64,000 nt of DNA from Sphingobium aromaticiconvertens (GCF_037154075.1 NZ_JBANRJ010000006.1:11727-75726); one strand, 5' to 3'; positions 51,052 to 61,003 are shown, numbered from the stretch's first letter. The notes: generated by a model from the letters alone, not told the origin. A program made the numbers and translations.

Positions 51052-53643
51052 TTAGAGGTCGGCCTTTTCCCAGCGCCCCGCACCGGCTCTTTCCGGCCCA
51101 AAGTACCATGCCTTCACAATCTCGGTTGCCACGATGTAACCCAAAACGATCGCGGCGATCACCGCCAACTCCGGCATGGAGAGGGGCACAAAGCCAAAGA
51201 TCGAGGTTGGTGCCCCCAGGAATGGGACGGCGAATGTCGCGGCCACTACCGCAATCGTCGACCACAATAGCAACTTGCTCGGTGTGCTGCGGAACACGGG
51301 CCTGTGGGTTCGCAGGACGAGCACGACGGCGAGTTCCGTCAACAGCGAAATCATGAACCAGGATGTCTGGAAAGTCGCTTCGTTCGCGTGAAAGACGCGC
51401 AAGAGAAGGCCGAACGTCAGGATGTCGAACACCGAACTGACCAGCCCGAAGACCATCATGAACTTGCGGATTTCCGCGACATTCCAGCGCTGCGGCCGGG
51501 TGACGCGCTCCGCATCGACATTGTCGCTCGAAATCGCGATCGAGGGAACATCGGAGAGAAAATTGTTCAGCAGGATCTGCTTGGCTGCGAGCGGCAGGAA
51601 CGGCAGGAACGGGGTTACCAGCGCCATGCTGATCATATTGCCGAAGTTGGCGCTGGTTGTGATGGCGATGTATTTGAGCGTATTGGCAAATGTCCTCCTG
51701 CCATCCTCGACGCCCGAACGCAGCACATCGAGGTCGCGGCTCAGCAGGATGATGTCGGCGCTTTCACGGGCGACATCGACGGCTTCCTCGACCGAAATGC
51801 CGACGTCGGCCGCATGGAGCGCCGGCGCATCGTTGATGCCGTCGCCCAGATAGCCAACCGAATGGCCGGTGCGCTGCAGCGCCCGGACAATCCGCTCCTT
51901 CTGCTGGGGGTCGATCTCGACGAACAGGTCGGTCCGGGGTGCAAGGTGCCACAGCGCCTCGTCCTTGAGCCTGCCCAGTTCCTCGCCGGTCAGCATCGCG
52001 TTCGCATCCAGCCCGACGGCTTGCGCGAGATGAGCCGTGACATGGCGATTGTCGCCGCTGATTACCTTTATGCGAATGCCGAGCCGACTGAGGTCCTGGA
52101 TCGCGCGTGCGGCATCGGCCTTGGGCGGATCGAGAAAGATCAGAAATCCTCGAAAGACCATGTCGCGCTCGTCGTCGCGCGCATAGTCTGCCTTGATGGA
52201 GACCTTGCGGGTGGCGACGGCCAGGACCCGAAAGCCCTCGGCCCCCTTGGCCTCGAACACGGCCTCCAGACGCGCGCGTGCCGGAGCATCGAGCGGAACC
52301 GCGGTGCCACCGCGGTCGAATGCCGTGCAGATGGCGAGGACGTTGGCAAAAGCGCCCTTGGTCACGAAGAGATGCTGCGCGGGCCCGGCGTCCTCAGCCA
52401 CGACGATGGTCAGCATGCGGCGCATGAAGTCGTAGGGAATTTCATCGATCTTGGTGAAGCCATGCTTCGTCAGCCCGGCGCTCTCGCCGGCCGCGATAAT
52501 GGCGGCATCGAGCGGGTTCTCGATGCCGGTCTCGAGGGCTGCATTGAGAAAAGCAAGGTGTCGGACCTCGTCCGAAGCCTGGCCTTCGGCATCCAGCACC
52601 TGGCTCAGAACGAGCTCTCCTTCGGTCAACGTGCCCGTCTTGTCGGTGCACAGGATGTTCATGCTGCCCAGATTCTCGATCGCCTCGAGCCGGCGCACGA
52701 TGACACCCCGCTTGCTCATGGCCCGGGCGCCCGCGGACAGCGTCACGCTGATGATGGCCGGAAGCAGTTCGGGCGACAGTCCCACCGCCAGCGCCACGGC
52801 AAACAGCAGCGACTCGATTACCGGGCGCTGGAGCAACAGGTTCACGGTCAGCACGAACAGCACGATGACGACCATGATCCGGACCAGCAGATAGCCGAAC
52901 TGCCTCACCCCGCGCGCGAAGTCGGTTTCGGGCGGTCGCGCCCTCAGCCGCGCGGCGATGGCGCCGAACTCGGTCTCGCGCCCGGTCCTGGCCACGAGCA
53001 CCTTCGCCGTGCCGCTGCGGACCGAAGCGCCCAGGAACACGCAATTCGTGCGCTTCGTGATCGGCGCGTCCGCCGCGACGCGGCCGGGACGCTTTTCAAC
53101 CGGAAAGGACTCGCCGGTCATGCTCGCCTCGCTGACCAGAAAGTCCGACGCCTCGATCACCAGGCCGTCAGCGGGAATGAGATTGCCGGCCGATAGCAGC
53201 ACCATGTCGCCAGGCACGATCGCGCTGACAGGCACTTCACATTCCGCGCCATCGCGCAGAACCCGGGCCGTCAGCGCTAGCCGCTTCTTGAGCTCTTCGA
53301 CCGCGGAGGACGCCCGATATTCCTGGAAGAAGCTGAGGAGCGAGCTGCCAAGGACAATCGCCAGGATAATGGCCGCATCCACCCATTGCTGCAGCACCAG
53401 GGATATTCCGGCGGCAAACACGAGGATGAGGACGAGCGGGCTTTCGAACTGGCGCAGGAGCAGGCGCAGGGTGCCAAGATGGGTCGTATCCTCGACGCTG
53501 TTGGGTCCGAGGCGGGCAAGCTGCGTTGCGGCTTGGCCCGGGGAGAGGCCGGTGAGGCTGCTCCCCAACGACACCGTCAACATCGACGGTTCGTCGCTCC
53601 AGTAGGGAATGTCGTTGCTTGCCCCGTCCATGCGCGCTTCCAA
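51052..53643 (-). CDS. mgtA: Magnesium-translocating P-type ATPase, MgtA/MgtB-type
   Basis: This 863-residue P3B-like pump has M-T-G-E-S (175-179), D333-K-T-G-T-L-T, G-D-G-I-N-D-A-P, and the MgtA-typical segment N-F-G-N-M-I-S-M-A, K-Q-I-L-L-N-N-F-L-S-D-V-P. MgtA imports Mg2+. A second Met (residue 5) may be the true start. It is the second cation ATPase of the window. It stands by itself on the minus strand; no mgtC or regulatory gene is next to it. Confidence 0.93.
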   Translation of the reverse strand: MEARMDGASNDIPYWSDEPSMLTVSLGSSLTGLSPGQAATQLARLGPNSVEDTTHLGTLRLLLRQFESPLVLILVFAAGISLVLQQWVDAAIILAIVLGSSLLSFFQEYRASSAVEELKKRLALTARVLRDGAECEVPVSAIVPGDMVLLSAGNLIPADGLVIEASDFLVSEASMTGESFPVEKRPGRVAADAPITKRTNCVFLGASVRSGTAKVLVARTGRETEFGAIAARLRARPPETDFARGVRQFGYLLVRIMVVIVLFVLTVNLLLQRPVIESLLFAVALAVGLSPELLPAIISVTLSAGARAMSKRGVIVRRLEAIENLGSMNILCTDKTGTLTEGELVLSQVLDAEGQASDEVRHLAFLNAALETGIENPLDAAIIAAGESAGLTKHGFTKIDEIPYDFMRRMLTIVVAEDAGPAQHLFVTKGAFANVLAICTAFDRGGTAVPLDAPARARLEAVFEAKGAEGFRVLAVATRKVSIKADYARDDERDMVFRGFLIFLDPPKADAARAIQDLSRLGIRIKVISGDNRHVTAHLAQAVGLDANAMLTGEELGRLKDEALWHLAPRTDLFVEIDPQQKERIVRALQRTGHSVGYLGDGINDAPALHAADVGISVEEAVDVARESADIILLSRDLDVLRSGVEDGRRTFANTLKYIAITTSANFGNMISMALVTPFLPFLPLAAKQILLNNFLSDVPSIAISSDNVDAERVTRPQRWNVAEIRKFMMVFGLVSSVFDILTFGLLLRVFHANEATFQTSWFMISLLTELAVVLVLRTHRPVFRSTPSKLLLWSTIAVVAATFAVPFLGAPTSIFGFVPLSMPELAVIAAIVLGYIVATEIVKAWYFGPERAGAGRWEKADL

Positions 53644-53769
53644 TGCCAGCCGTTCTGATTCCGATCAGACCTTCAATTCTTCATCACGTGCCTTGCGCCC
53701 GGCTCCGCAAACCGGTCGGGCGGCCATGACTGTGGTCCCCGGCCCTGCCCGGACATGCCGCTCGCATCG

Positions 53770-54528
53770 TCATACGACCGTGCCGAACAGAGCGCCAATT
53801 CCCGCCGTCAGCACCATGGCAAGAGCGCCCCAGAAGGTCACGCGCAAGGTGGCCCTCCCAACCCTGGCGCCGCCGGCGCGCGCGCCGATGCCTCCGAGCA
53901 AGGCAAGGAAGGCGAGGGACGCGATCGAAACGCCCGCGACCAGAAATGCGCGCGGCATGAGCAGAACCATGACGAGGGGCATTATCGCGCCGAGGGAAAA
54001 CGTCGCCGCCGAGGTCAAGGCCGCCTGTATCGGACGAGCCGCGGTGACCTCCGAGATGCCGAGTTCGTCCCGCGCGTGGGCGGCCAGTGCATCGTGTCCC
54101 ATTAACTGGGCGGCGACCTGGCGTGCGAGGTCCGCCGAGACACCGCGCTCTGTGTAGATCCGGGCCAGTTCTTCGCGTTCGAGATCGGGCTGCCCGGCAA
54201 GCTCCGCGCGCTCCCGCGCCAGATCTGCCTGTTCGGTGTCCGATTGAGAGCTGACGGAGACGTACTCGCCGGCCGCCATCGACATGGCCCCCGCGACGAG
54301 GCCGGCGACGCCTGCGATCAGAACTTCGGAGGTGGCCGCCGATGCCGACGCCACGCCGACGATCAGGCTGGCGGTGGAAACGATCCCGTCATTGGCGCCA
54401 AGGACAGCCGCCCGCAGCCAACCGATGCGCGAGACGAGATGGCTTTCCGGGTGTTGGCGAAGGCGGGACACTAGCAATGCTCCTGACAATGGCTCGACAT
54501 AAGCGCGCATCCGGGGATCCTCTGACAC
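53770..54528 (-). CDS. VIT1/CCC1 family (Fe2+/Mn2+ transporter-like) membrane protein
   Basis: The 252-residue protein has L-G-A-N-D-G-I-V-S-T-A-S-L-I-V-G-V-A, A-G-A-M-S-M-A-A-G-E-Y-V-S-V-S-S-Q, the signature of VIT1/CCC1, and five TM helices with an acidic cytoplasmic loop (E-R-E-E-L-A-R-I-Y). These proteins move Fe2+ or Mn2+. It stands next to the MgtA gene on the same strand, with a 126-bp gap. Confidence 0.92.
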   Translation of the reverse strand: MSEDPRMRAYVEPLSGALLVSRLRQHPESHLVSRIGWLRAAVLGANDGIVSTASLIVGVASASAATSEVLIAGVAGLVAGAMSMAAGEYVSVSSQSDTEQADLARERAELAGQPDLEREELARIYTERGVSADLARQVAAQLMGHDALAAHARDELGISEVTAARPIQAALTSAATFSLGAIMPLVMVLLMPRAFLVAGVSIASLAFLALLGGIGARAGGARVGRATLRVTFWGALAMVLTAGIGALFGTVV

Positions 54529-54693
54529 CTGCTGAGCCCGTTGACTAACGCGGAAGGCGCGTGTGATCGGACGGCCTGCCGGCGATCCGGCATCCGTCTG
54601 CCCGGCGGCGGTCGTCCGATCGGCCCACAGAACGACCCGTCTCGCCGCCGCGGATATAGCCGTGAGGCTGCCGCGTTGCGAGGGCTCGGGCTA

Positions 54694-55533
54694 TCAGCGG
54701 CAAGCCGCTTCCAGCGCCTTGGCCCAGTCCTTGAAGCCACCAGGCGGGGCGTGCGTGATCTCGAGGCCGGGCCGGGCATACCGCAACCCCGCGCGCTCCG
54801 CCGCCAGTTCGCCTTCGGCATCATTGTCCGCGGCAAGGATCAGCGCCGTGAGCGAGCCGGGCAAGAGAATCTGGTCCAGGCGTCTCGCCCCCAGACTGGC
54901 CCAGCACGGTATGGCCTTGAGCAGGGTAAAGGCGCGTGCCGTTTCGAAGCCTTCCGCGAGGGCCAGGGTCGTCGTTCCCTGCCCTCCTCCCTGCCACGCC
55001 CCGCGGCCCGGACGGCCCAGCATGAGCTTCATCCGGTAGCCGGCGGTCTGCGAATCGAGAAATATCCGCTGGATGGCGGTCAACCGCCGCCCCTCGCGTA
55101 CGGCAACGAGCAGCGCGGGATGATAGGTGGTCCAAGGCTTGGGCCGGTACGGACAGCGGGGATGGAAGCGGAGTTCCTCGGCGGGCGGTTCGAGCCGCCG
55201 CGACTCCAAGTAGCGTTCGGCGAGCGTTCCGGAGATGGCAAGCGCCTCGTCCCAGAGACGCGCGGCATTGCCCGAGGCATTCGTTGGCGTGTCGGCATAG
55301 GCGAAGCGGGTGCGGAGCGGCACACGCGCCAGTTCGCGCAATATGTCACCGCGCTCGCAGCCGGCAAAGCAGGTGACGAGGATGCCGCGTTCGCCTTGCC
55401 GGAGTGACAGGCTTGGCGTGCGATCGGCGTGCGCCGGACACAGGCACATGGCGGTGCGGCCGTGCCAGGACCCGCCGAGGGCTCCGACCAGGTCGATCAG
55501 TTCCTGGCTCGGCTTGTGAGCGATCAAGGCCAT
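54694..55533 (-). CDS. Toprim-domain protein with N-terminal CHC2-like zinc finger
   Basis: The 279-residue protein starts MALIAHKPSQELIDLVGALG. Zinc-finger residues lie in C-L-C-P-A-H-A-D-R-T-P-S-L and C-F-A-G-C-E-R-G-D; the toprim domain has A-E-G-F-E-T-A-R-A and L-A-A-D-N-D-A-E-G. This is the DUF7146/plasmid-primase-like plan; it probably makes or processes primers during plasmid transfer or replication. No helicase domain is present. It is the last gene before the partition block and is divergent from parA. Confidence 0.88.
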   Translation of the reverse strand: MALIAHKPSQELIDLVGALGGSWHGRTAMCLCPAHADRTPSLSLRQGERGILVTCFAGCERGDILRELARVPLRTRFAYADTPTNASGNAARLWDEALAISGTLAERYLESRRLEPPAEELRFHPRCPYRPKPWTTYHPALLVAVREGRRLTAIQRIFLDSQTAGYRMKLMLGRPGRGAWQGGGQGTTTLALAEGFETARAFTLLKAIPCWASLGARRLDQILLPGSLTALILAADNDAEGELAAERAGLRYARPGLEITHAPPGGFKDWAKALEAACR

Positions 55534-55563
55534 GGCTCTCCTCCTGTTACCCCTCCGCCCCAC

Positions 55564-56014
55564 CCTCCCCTTTTCTCCGCCCTGGGGCCCGGTGCGCGCA
55601 AACCTTGCGAATAGGCGTTGGAAAGGAGCCGTTGTCGCGCCGCGCTTCTCGTTGGCAAGGAACAGTCTACGGGCTGAACCGATTCGGTCGGGGATTAGAT
55701 CTCCGCCTGAGAGGCACTTGGCGCAGAGTTCATCTGCGGGGTGATTCGCGCTTCATCCCGTGATGTTGGCAAAGCCTTTCGAACCCGGCGAGACTTGCGG
55801 ATAAGTCTCACCGAGAGTGCAGGAGCGCCGCCATTCATCTTGATTTTCCGGCAGGATTGCACGCGAAATGGTTGCGCTGAGCACGGTCCGGGACTCGCCG
55901 TAGGCGTTCTGGTTTGTCCCTGAGTTAGCCCCACTTTCCCGCCTCATTTGACTAACCATGGTCGTTTTGGCATAGCTGTCCGGGATTAGGGGCCATAATA
56001 CGGCATTTTACACG
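55564..56014. other. Intergenic region upstream of parA, no gene supported
   Basis: Short frames on both strands have no ribosome binding site or family. The stretch separates the divergent toprim and parA genes and should carry their promoters. Confidence 0.5.
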
Positions 56015-56028
56015 AACTGTGGCCAGTT
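56015..56028. promoter_or_regulatory. Possible parA operator
   Basis: AACTG-TGGC-CAGTT, perfect 5-bp arms, lies 24 bp before the parA ATG; CATAAT a little upstream could be a -10 box. Autoregulation by ParA is known for this kind of operon; this assignment is weak. Confidence 0.35.
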
Positions 56029-56052
56029 TGGGTTCATAAAGGGGACAAGCCC

Positions 56053-57249
56053 ATGCTGTCGGGTCAAATTCTCGATGCGATGATCGCCTCGTGCGAGAAT
56101 GCCAAGACCGTGCTGCGGCAAGCAGCGATCGATCCCTCCGATCGCAAGACCCTCAATATATCGATGGGTGCGACTGTCGCGGCGGAATTTCTCGGCCGGA
56201 CGCCCGAGGCGCTCTCCAAGGCGGAGGCGCGTGGCCGCTTGCCCGCCCCCAAGACGGCGTCGAACGGACGCCGTTTCTATACGGTCGAAGACCTCATTGC
56301 CATTCGCGAAACACTGGGCATCAAAATGGGGAAGTTGCCATCGGAACGCGCGGTCGTCGTCGCCGTGCAGAATTTCAAGGGCGGCGTCAGTAAGTCGACC
56401 ACCGGTAAGCATCTGGCGGACTATCTCGCGCTGCGCGGTTATCGGGTGCTTGTCGTCGACTGCGATCCCCAAGCCTCGATGAGTGTGATGTTCGACGTCA
56501 ATCTCGAGGCCCTGGTGGAGGAGACGCATACGCTGTCGAATTTCCTGTCGCCGCGTATCGACGAGGCCGATTCGCTGCGGAAGACCATCCAGAAGACCGC
56601 TTGGCCCAATATCGACATCTGCCCGGCGAACCTGGGCCTGCAGGACACCGAATGGGAGCTCACGGCGACGATCGAGGAAGGTCCCACGGCGATTGCCGGG
56701 GCGTTCCGCATGCTGAGGATCGGACTCGAGGAGGTCCGGCTCGACTATGACGTCGTCATTCTCGATCCTCCGCCGGCGATGGGCTTTCTGGGCGTCAACA
56801 CGCTCACAGCCGCCGATGGGTTGCTGATTCCCGTCCCCGCCCGCCAGCTGGACTATCTTTCGACGATCCATTTCATGCAGACGTGCCGGGAAGCGATGGA
56901 TCTAGTCTCGAAGTTCGACACGTCGATCGACTACGGCTTCATCCGTGTCATCTGCACCATGTTCCAGCCCAGCCGGACTAACGAAGCGCAGATGCTCCAG
57001 GTGATGGAGAAGACTTACGCCGGCCAGATGCTGTCGACACCGATCCTCCTGTCCGAAGAAATCAAGAACGCCGGCCTGTCGATGTCGTCGATCTACGAAA
57101 TCAACAAGCCCTACGGGTCGCACCAGACCTACACACGGTGCCGCGACAACCTCAACATGGTGTTTCGCGAGATCGAGAAGGACATTTGCAAGCAATGGCC
57201 GTCGCGCATGGCGCAGGTGGGCACCGATCGACTGACGGAGGCGGCATGA
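56053..57249 (+). CDS. parA: ParA-type partition ATPase with N-terminal HTH
   Basis: The 398-residue protein starts after AAAGGGGAC. Residues 38-90 form a MerR-like HTH (A-A-E-F-L-G-R-T-P-E-A-L-S-K-A-E, R-R-F-Y-T-V-E-D-L). The ATPase has the deviant Walker A K109-G-G-V-S-K-S-T, D-C-D-P-Q-A-S and L-D-P-P-P-A-M-G. This is ParA Ia type as in alphaproteobacterial plasmids, segregating plasmid copies and repressing its own operon. The stop overlaps the parB start (ATGA). Confidence 0.96.
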   Translation: MLSGQILDAMIASCENAKTVLRQAAIDPSDRKTLNISMGATVAAEFLGRTPEALSKAEARGRLPAPKTASNGRRFYTVEDLIAIRETLGIKMGKLPSERAVVVAVQNFKGGVSKSTTGKHLADYLALRGYRVLVVDCDPQASMSVMFDVNLEALVEETHTLSNFLSPRIDEADSLRKTIQKTAWPNIDICPANLGLQDTEWELTATIEEGPTAIAGAFRMLRIGLEEVRLDYDVVILDPPPAMGFLGVNTLTAADGLLIPVPARQLDYLSTIHFMQTCREAMDLVSKFDTSIDYGFIRVICTMFQPSRTNEAQMLQVMEKTYAGQMLSTPILLSEEIKNAGLSMSSIYEINKPYGSHQTYTRCRDNLNMVFREIEKDICKQWPSRMAQVGTDRLTEAA

Positions 57250-58322
57250 GCAGCGCGGGCGGCAAGCGACGCAGTCTCCTGGCGAACGCGATCGAAAGCA
57301 TCGGCACTACCCCTGCCCCGGCTGCGGCGGTCGAAGCCGCCGACGCCGTGATACTTGTCAATCGCGACAAGCCCGCCGACGAACCGTCGACGCCGTCTTT
57401 CCTGGAGCGGCGGGGTATCGCCTTCGACGAGATCGCGCGCACCGTCAAACGGCTCACGATCCGCCTCAAGCCCTCCGAATGCTCGATCTGGCCTGGCAAC
57501 GCGCGTGACCATGCCGCCTTGAGCTATGAGCGCTGCGCCTCGTTGATCGAGTCTATCCGCGAGGAAGGAACCAATCGCGAGCCGGTAGTCGTACGCCGGA
57601 CACCCAACGCCGATCATCCCTATGAATTGATCGTCGGCACCCGCCGCCATTTCTCGGTTTCGTGGCTGCATGCCAACAACCATACAGAGATCGAGCTCGT
57701 CGCCCGCATCGAAACGCTAGACGACGAGGGCGCCTTCCGTCTCGCCGATCTGGAAAATCGCGAGCGGGAGGACGTCACCGATCTCGAACGGGCACGCAAC
57801 TACCGGCATGCGGTGGATGCCTATTATAACGGCGTTCGCACGCAGATGGCCGAGCGGCTCGCCATTCCCAAGCAGAACCTCCACAACCTTCTGCAATTGG
57901 CGGAACTGCCGGACGAGGTCGTTGCCGCCTTTGCCGAGCCTGGAGACCTCAGGGTTCGCCATGGCATGCGGCTTTCCCCCTTGTTGAAGAACGAGCAGCA
58001 TCGCGCGGCCATTGTCGCGGCAGCCTTGGCGCTGCGCGAGGAGCAGCAAAAGCTCAGGGATACTGGCAGCGACAGGATCGAGGGCATCAAGGTTTGCGAG
58101 CGACTGGTCGCGGCCGCTGCGAAACAGGTTACGGCCAGGCCCGTCACCCGGACGAAGCCCGCGCTGACTGCGGCCTCGGGCCACGAGGTTGGGCAAATCC
58201 TCGCCGACACCCGGGCAAAGGGCATTACCATCAACATAAACCCTAAAGGTGCCGCGTCGGTCGACGAGATCCTCGAGGCCCTGCGTCCGGCGATCGAAGG
58301 CGCGAAGTTCAGTCGCAGTTGA
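57246..58322 (+). CDS. parB: Partition protein ParB
   Basis: The 358-residue protein begins MSSAGGKRRSLLANAIESIG. The ParB/Srx domain has S-I-R-E-E-G-T-N-R-E-P-V-V-V-R and G-T-R-R-H, followed by an HTH M-A-E-R-L-A-I-P-K-Q-N-L-H-N-L-L-Q and a C-terminal dimerisation part. The GT-R-R-H replaces the usual G-E-R-R. It binds centromere sites; candidate sites are described below. Order parA-parB-repA is usual in sphingomonad plasmids. Confidence 0.95.
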   Translation: MSSAGGKRRSLLANAIESIGTTPAPAAAVEAADAVILVNRDKPADEPSTPSFLERRGIAFDEIARTVKRLTIRLKPSECSIWPGNARDHAALSYERCASLIESIREEGTNREPVVVRRTPNADHPYELIVGTRRHFSVSWLHANNHTEIELVARIETLDDEGAFRLADLENREREDVTDLERARNYRHAVDAYYNGVRTQMAERLAIPKQNLHNLLQLAELPDEVVAAFAEPGDLRVRHGMRLSPLLKNEQHRAAIVAAALALREEQQKLRDTGSDRIEGIKVCERLVAAAAKQVTARPVTRTKPALTAASGHEVGQILADTRAKGITININPKGAASVDEILEALRPAIEGAKFSRS

Positions 58323-58367
58323 AATAAAGTCCAACTTATCTGTTTATTTTCAATATCTTAAGCGAGA

Positions 58368-58383
58368 GTAAAACGCATTTTAC
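58368..58383. promoter_or_regulatory. 16-bp palindrome between parB and repA
   Basis: GTAAAACG-CATTTTAC has one mismatch in the palindrome and lies 20 bp before the repA ATG. It reappears at 60273 as a perfect palindrome; 19 of 20 bases in GAGTAAAACGCRTTTTACCG are the same. Possible role: parS-like centromere or RepA/ParB operator. Confidence 0.7.
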
Positions 58384-58402
58384 CGGCTCCGCAGGACACG
58401 AG

Positions 58403-59509
58403 ATGCAACACGATCACCGCGAAGATGGCCAAGTAGACCTCTTTCTGCCGCAATTGACGGCGCTGCCTCTGCGGGACCAGCGTGAAACGATGGAGCGGCC
58501 CTTTTTTTCGCTGTCCAAGCGCAAACGCCTCAAGCCGATCGACTATGTAAGCCCCGATCGCAAGATCACCGTCCATGTCTCGGCCAACTCCGAATACGGC
58601 TTGGCGACGATCTATGACCTCGACATCCTGATTTACTGCGCGTCCGTGCTGATCGAACACAAACGCCGCGGCGCTAACGATATTCCGCAGACGCTGCATG
58701 TCGTTCCATACGACATGCTCAAGACGCTCAAGCGTGAAGTTGGCGGCCGGGCTTATGATCTGCTCGGCAATGCCCTCGACCGGCTGCAATCGACGACCGT
58801 GAAGACCAATATTCGGTCGGGCGACGCCGTGGAGACCACCTTCTCCTGGATCGACAGCCACAGCCAGCTCAAAGACCGCTCCGGCAATGTCCGGGGGATG
58901 CGGATCACTCTCGCCAAATGGTTCTACGACGGAGTTCTGATGGAGGGCGGCGTTCTTGCGATCGATCCTGCGTACTTCTCGCTCACGGGCGGCCGGGAAC
59001 GTTGGCTCTATCGTGTCGCGCGCAAGCACGCGGGCGGCGCCGGCAGCGACGGTTTTGCAATTTCGATGCCGACGCTCTTCGAGAAATCGGGTGCGGAAGG
59101 CGACTATCGGCGTTTCAAGTTCGAAATGACTAAGATCGCCCGGGAAAACGATCTGCCAGGTTATGCCCTTAGGGTAGAGCAGCGCGACGACGCTGAACCC
59201 CTGCTTCGCATGACGCGGCGCGAGCCGGCGCAGGAGAGCAAGCCCTCCCCTGCCCTCATCCCAGCTTCCGCCAACACCAAAACGGCGATCACGGACGAAC
59301 CGCCGATTGCATTCCCGGCAGGCGGCCATATTTCGCATTCCGCCTTCGGCGCGATAGCCCGCGCCAATTTGCCGAGCCCGCAAAGAGACCATGGCCTGGT
59401 AGGTGACGAATTTCGCGCGTTTCTACGGCAGCGCGAGATCGCCTTCGACACAAAGAATATTACCCAGATCTTCGCCACCTTCTGCGCAAAGCAGCGACCC
59501 GCGAGCTGA
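58403..59509 (+). CDS. repA: Replication initiator protein RepA (RPA family)
   Basis: The 368-residue protein begins MQHDHREDGQVDLFLPQLTA. Its core P-F-F-S-L-S-K-R-K-R-L-K-P-I-D-Y and D-L-D-I-L-I-Y-C-A-S, the L-D-R-L-Q-S-T-T-V-K-T-N and A-K-W-F-Y-D-G-V are typical of the RPA (pfam10134) initiators of alphaproteobacterial plasmids. Two winged helices are expected. It opens the origin at iterons downstream. The C-terminal region after 260 is Pro/Ala-rich, then a short folded tail. The gene stands 80 bp after parB. Confidence 0.94.
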   Translation: MQHDHREDGQVDLFLPQLTALPLRDQRETMERPFFSLSKRKRLKPIDYVSPDRKITVHVSANSEYGLATIYDLDILIYCASVLIEHKRRGANDIPQTLHVVPYDMLKTLKREVGGRAYDLLGNALDRLQSTTVKTNIRSGDAVETTFSWIDSHSQLKDRSGNVRGMRITLAKWFYDGVLMEGGVLAIDPAYFSLTGGRERWLYRVARKHAGGAGSDGFAISMPTLFEKSGAEGDYRRFKFEMTKIARENDLPGYALRVEQRDDAEPLLRMTRREPAQESKPSPALIPASANTKTAITDEPPIAFPAGGHISHSAFGAIARANLPSPQRDHGLVGDEFRAFLRQREIAFDTKNITQIFATFCAKQRPAS

Positions 59510-60321
59510 GCGCCGGCACTATCGCCGCCTGGACGTACGGTCTTTCAGGAACGCCAATCAGCCAATCAAGCCGCTCCAAATCCGTGATCGCATAGGACGT
59601 TCCTGAAGTACCGGGCGCGTGCGCACAAAGCGCGCTCGCTGATATGCTCCCGGGCACCCACCGCAGGTCTCTTAGCCCATGGTCGGGCAACAGCGGGGCT
59701 GAACGGCTAGGGCAGGGCGCTCTAGCGCTTCCAAACAGCCTAACTGCTGCGGATCACGGTATTTCAGGAACGGCGATTTTTCGCAGATCAGACCGGACCA
59801 GGCCTGGCTCATGGCGGCTGTGCAGCGCGCAGCTCAATCCCAAGCGGCAGAGAGGGCAGGGGGGTTCTGCCCTTTTGTGGTTGGAAGCGCCCGTTCCTGA
59901 AATACCGTGCCAGCACGCCAGGCAGCGAGTCGACATGATGCGACTGTGACGGGAGGATCAGCAAACATGCCCCGTCCCGCGACAGCTCAGGATTGACGAC
60001 AATTGGCGCAATGCCCCAAAAAGCGCGCATCAAGGTCGGTCCCGACGAAGGCCCTCCGTACCAGCGACCAAACGCCTGGGAACAGCGCTCCGCGGACAGA
60101 CCCGTTCCTGAAGGACCGTTGGCTGATGCGCGCAGGCTCGCAGACTGCCGAAGCGAACACCTCTACCCTCGCCAGCAAATCCGCGACAGCGTTGCGTGTA
60201 ACCGATCACCCGTTGCTGATTGCCAGCAGCAACCTGCTAAAAATAGGCGGAAATCCACGAAAACATGCCGAGTAAAACGCGTTTTACCGCCCCGCCACCC
60301 TCCTCGGACCTGCAGCTCGCC
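59510..60321. repeat. Scattered iteron copies downstream of repA
   Basis: Five copies of the iteron ACGGTATTTCAGGAACG occur singly: at 59537-59553 (+), 59598-59613 (-), 59756-59772 (+), 59892-59908 (-) and 60103-60119 (-). They match at 14-17 positions. No gene is seen in this 0.8-kb stretch. Opposite orientations in pairs could allow RepA-mediated looping for copy control. Confidence 0.8.
60273..60288. promoter_or_regulatory. Second copy of the 16-bp palindrome, before the iteron array
   Basis: GTAAAACG-CGTTTTAC is a perfect palindrome and lies 34 bp before the first tandem iteron. It differs from the copy upstream of repA at one base. Confidence 0.7.
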
Positions 60322-60560
60322 ACGGTCCTTCAGGAACGCGTCACGGTACATCAGGAACCGAATCACGGTTTATCGGGAACGGCTCGCAGGGTATTTCAGG
60401 AACGATCCAACGGTATTACGGGAACGGGCCGAATGCCGCGACTCGTACTGAATCCGCGAGTCGCGAAAGCGGCATCCACAGGTTAACCTTTTATCCTATT
60501 CTCTAAAGAGATTAACCACGCCTGCGGCGCTCCTCCCTTTTTGAGATTAAGGAAGCGAGA
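60322..60560 (+). other. oriV: Origin of replication, tandem iterons and AT-rich region
   Basis: Five direct iterons stand at 60322, 60343, 60365, 60388 and 60410 (17 bp each, about 22 bp apart, two helix turns). They are followed by an AT-rich stretch (60482-60520) with GGTTAA and TTAACC arms and a weak DnaA-box-like GCATCCACA at 60472. This is the layout of a theta-type iteron origin next to its initiator. Confidence 0.82.
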
Positions 60561-61003
60561 AGAAGAAGATCGGCTTTCGCAAAGGCCACCAAACGCCGAC
60601 TAGGAGAAGCACTTGGCCTCGCTGTCCCGGCAAACCGTGGGAGAGCCAACACGATGGCTGCATTCAAATTCAATACGGGCCAAGACCTGCTGCCTCATAG
60701 TGCTGCACTGCCTAAGGTAGTGAATCGCCGGCCGCCTGGCCGCGGAGGCTTCCTCGAAAAGACGGGTGGCAGAACAAAAGGCGAAACGGCTCAAATCCCC
60801 CCTCAGGAACTCCCTCAGCAGCTTTCGGGCCGCTCCAGGACATGGCAAGCAAAGGGCCTCAAATGGCGCTGTACGGGCGCTCTGGAGGACGCGTTCGTGG
60901 CGGCGATATTCATCCTACCCAAGGCTTCCCGTCCGCTTCGCTCCAAACGCCGCCTATATGTCACCGCTGTAGGCCGTCCCGTTAGAGCGAACTGCAGACG
61001 CGT
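60561..61003. other. Region without supported gene
   Basis: A frame starting at 60654 has a fair ribosome binding site but an unlikely composition and overlaps the next gene's 3' end. Nothing else is recognised. Confidence 0.4.

Noticed and set aside
51304..53196. 630-codon plus-strand frame opposite mgtA
   Set aside because: Antisense to an unambiguous P-type ATPase; no family features.
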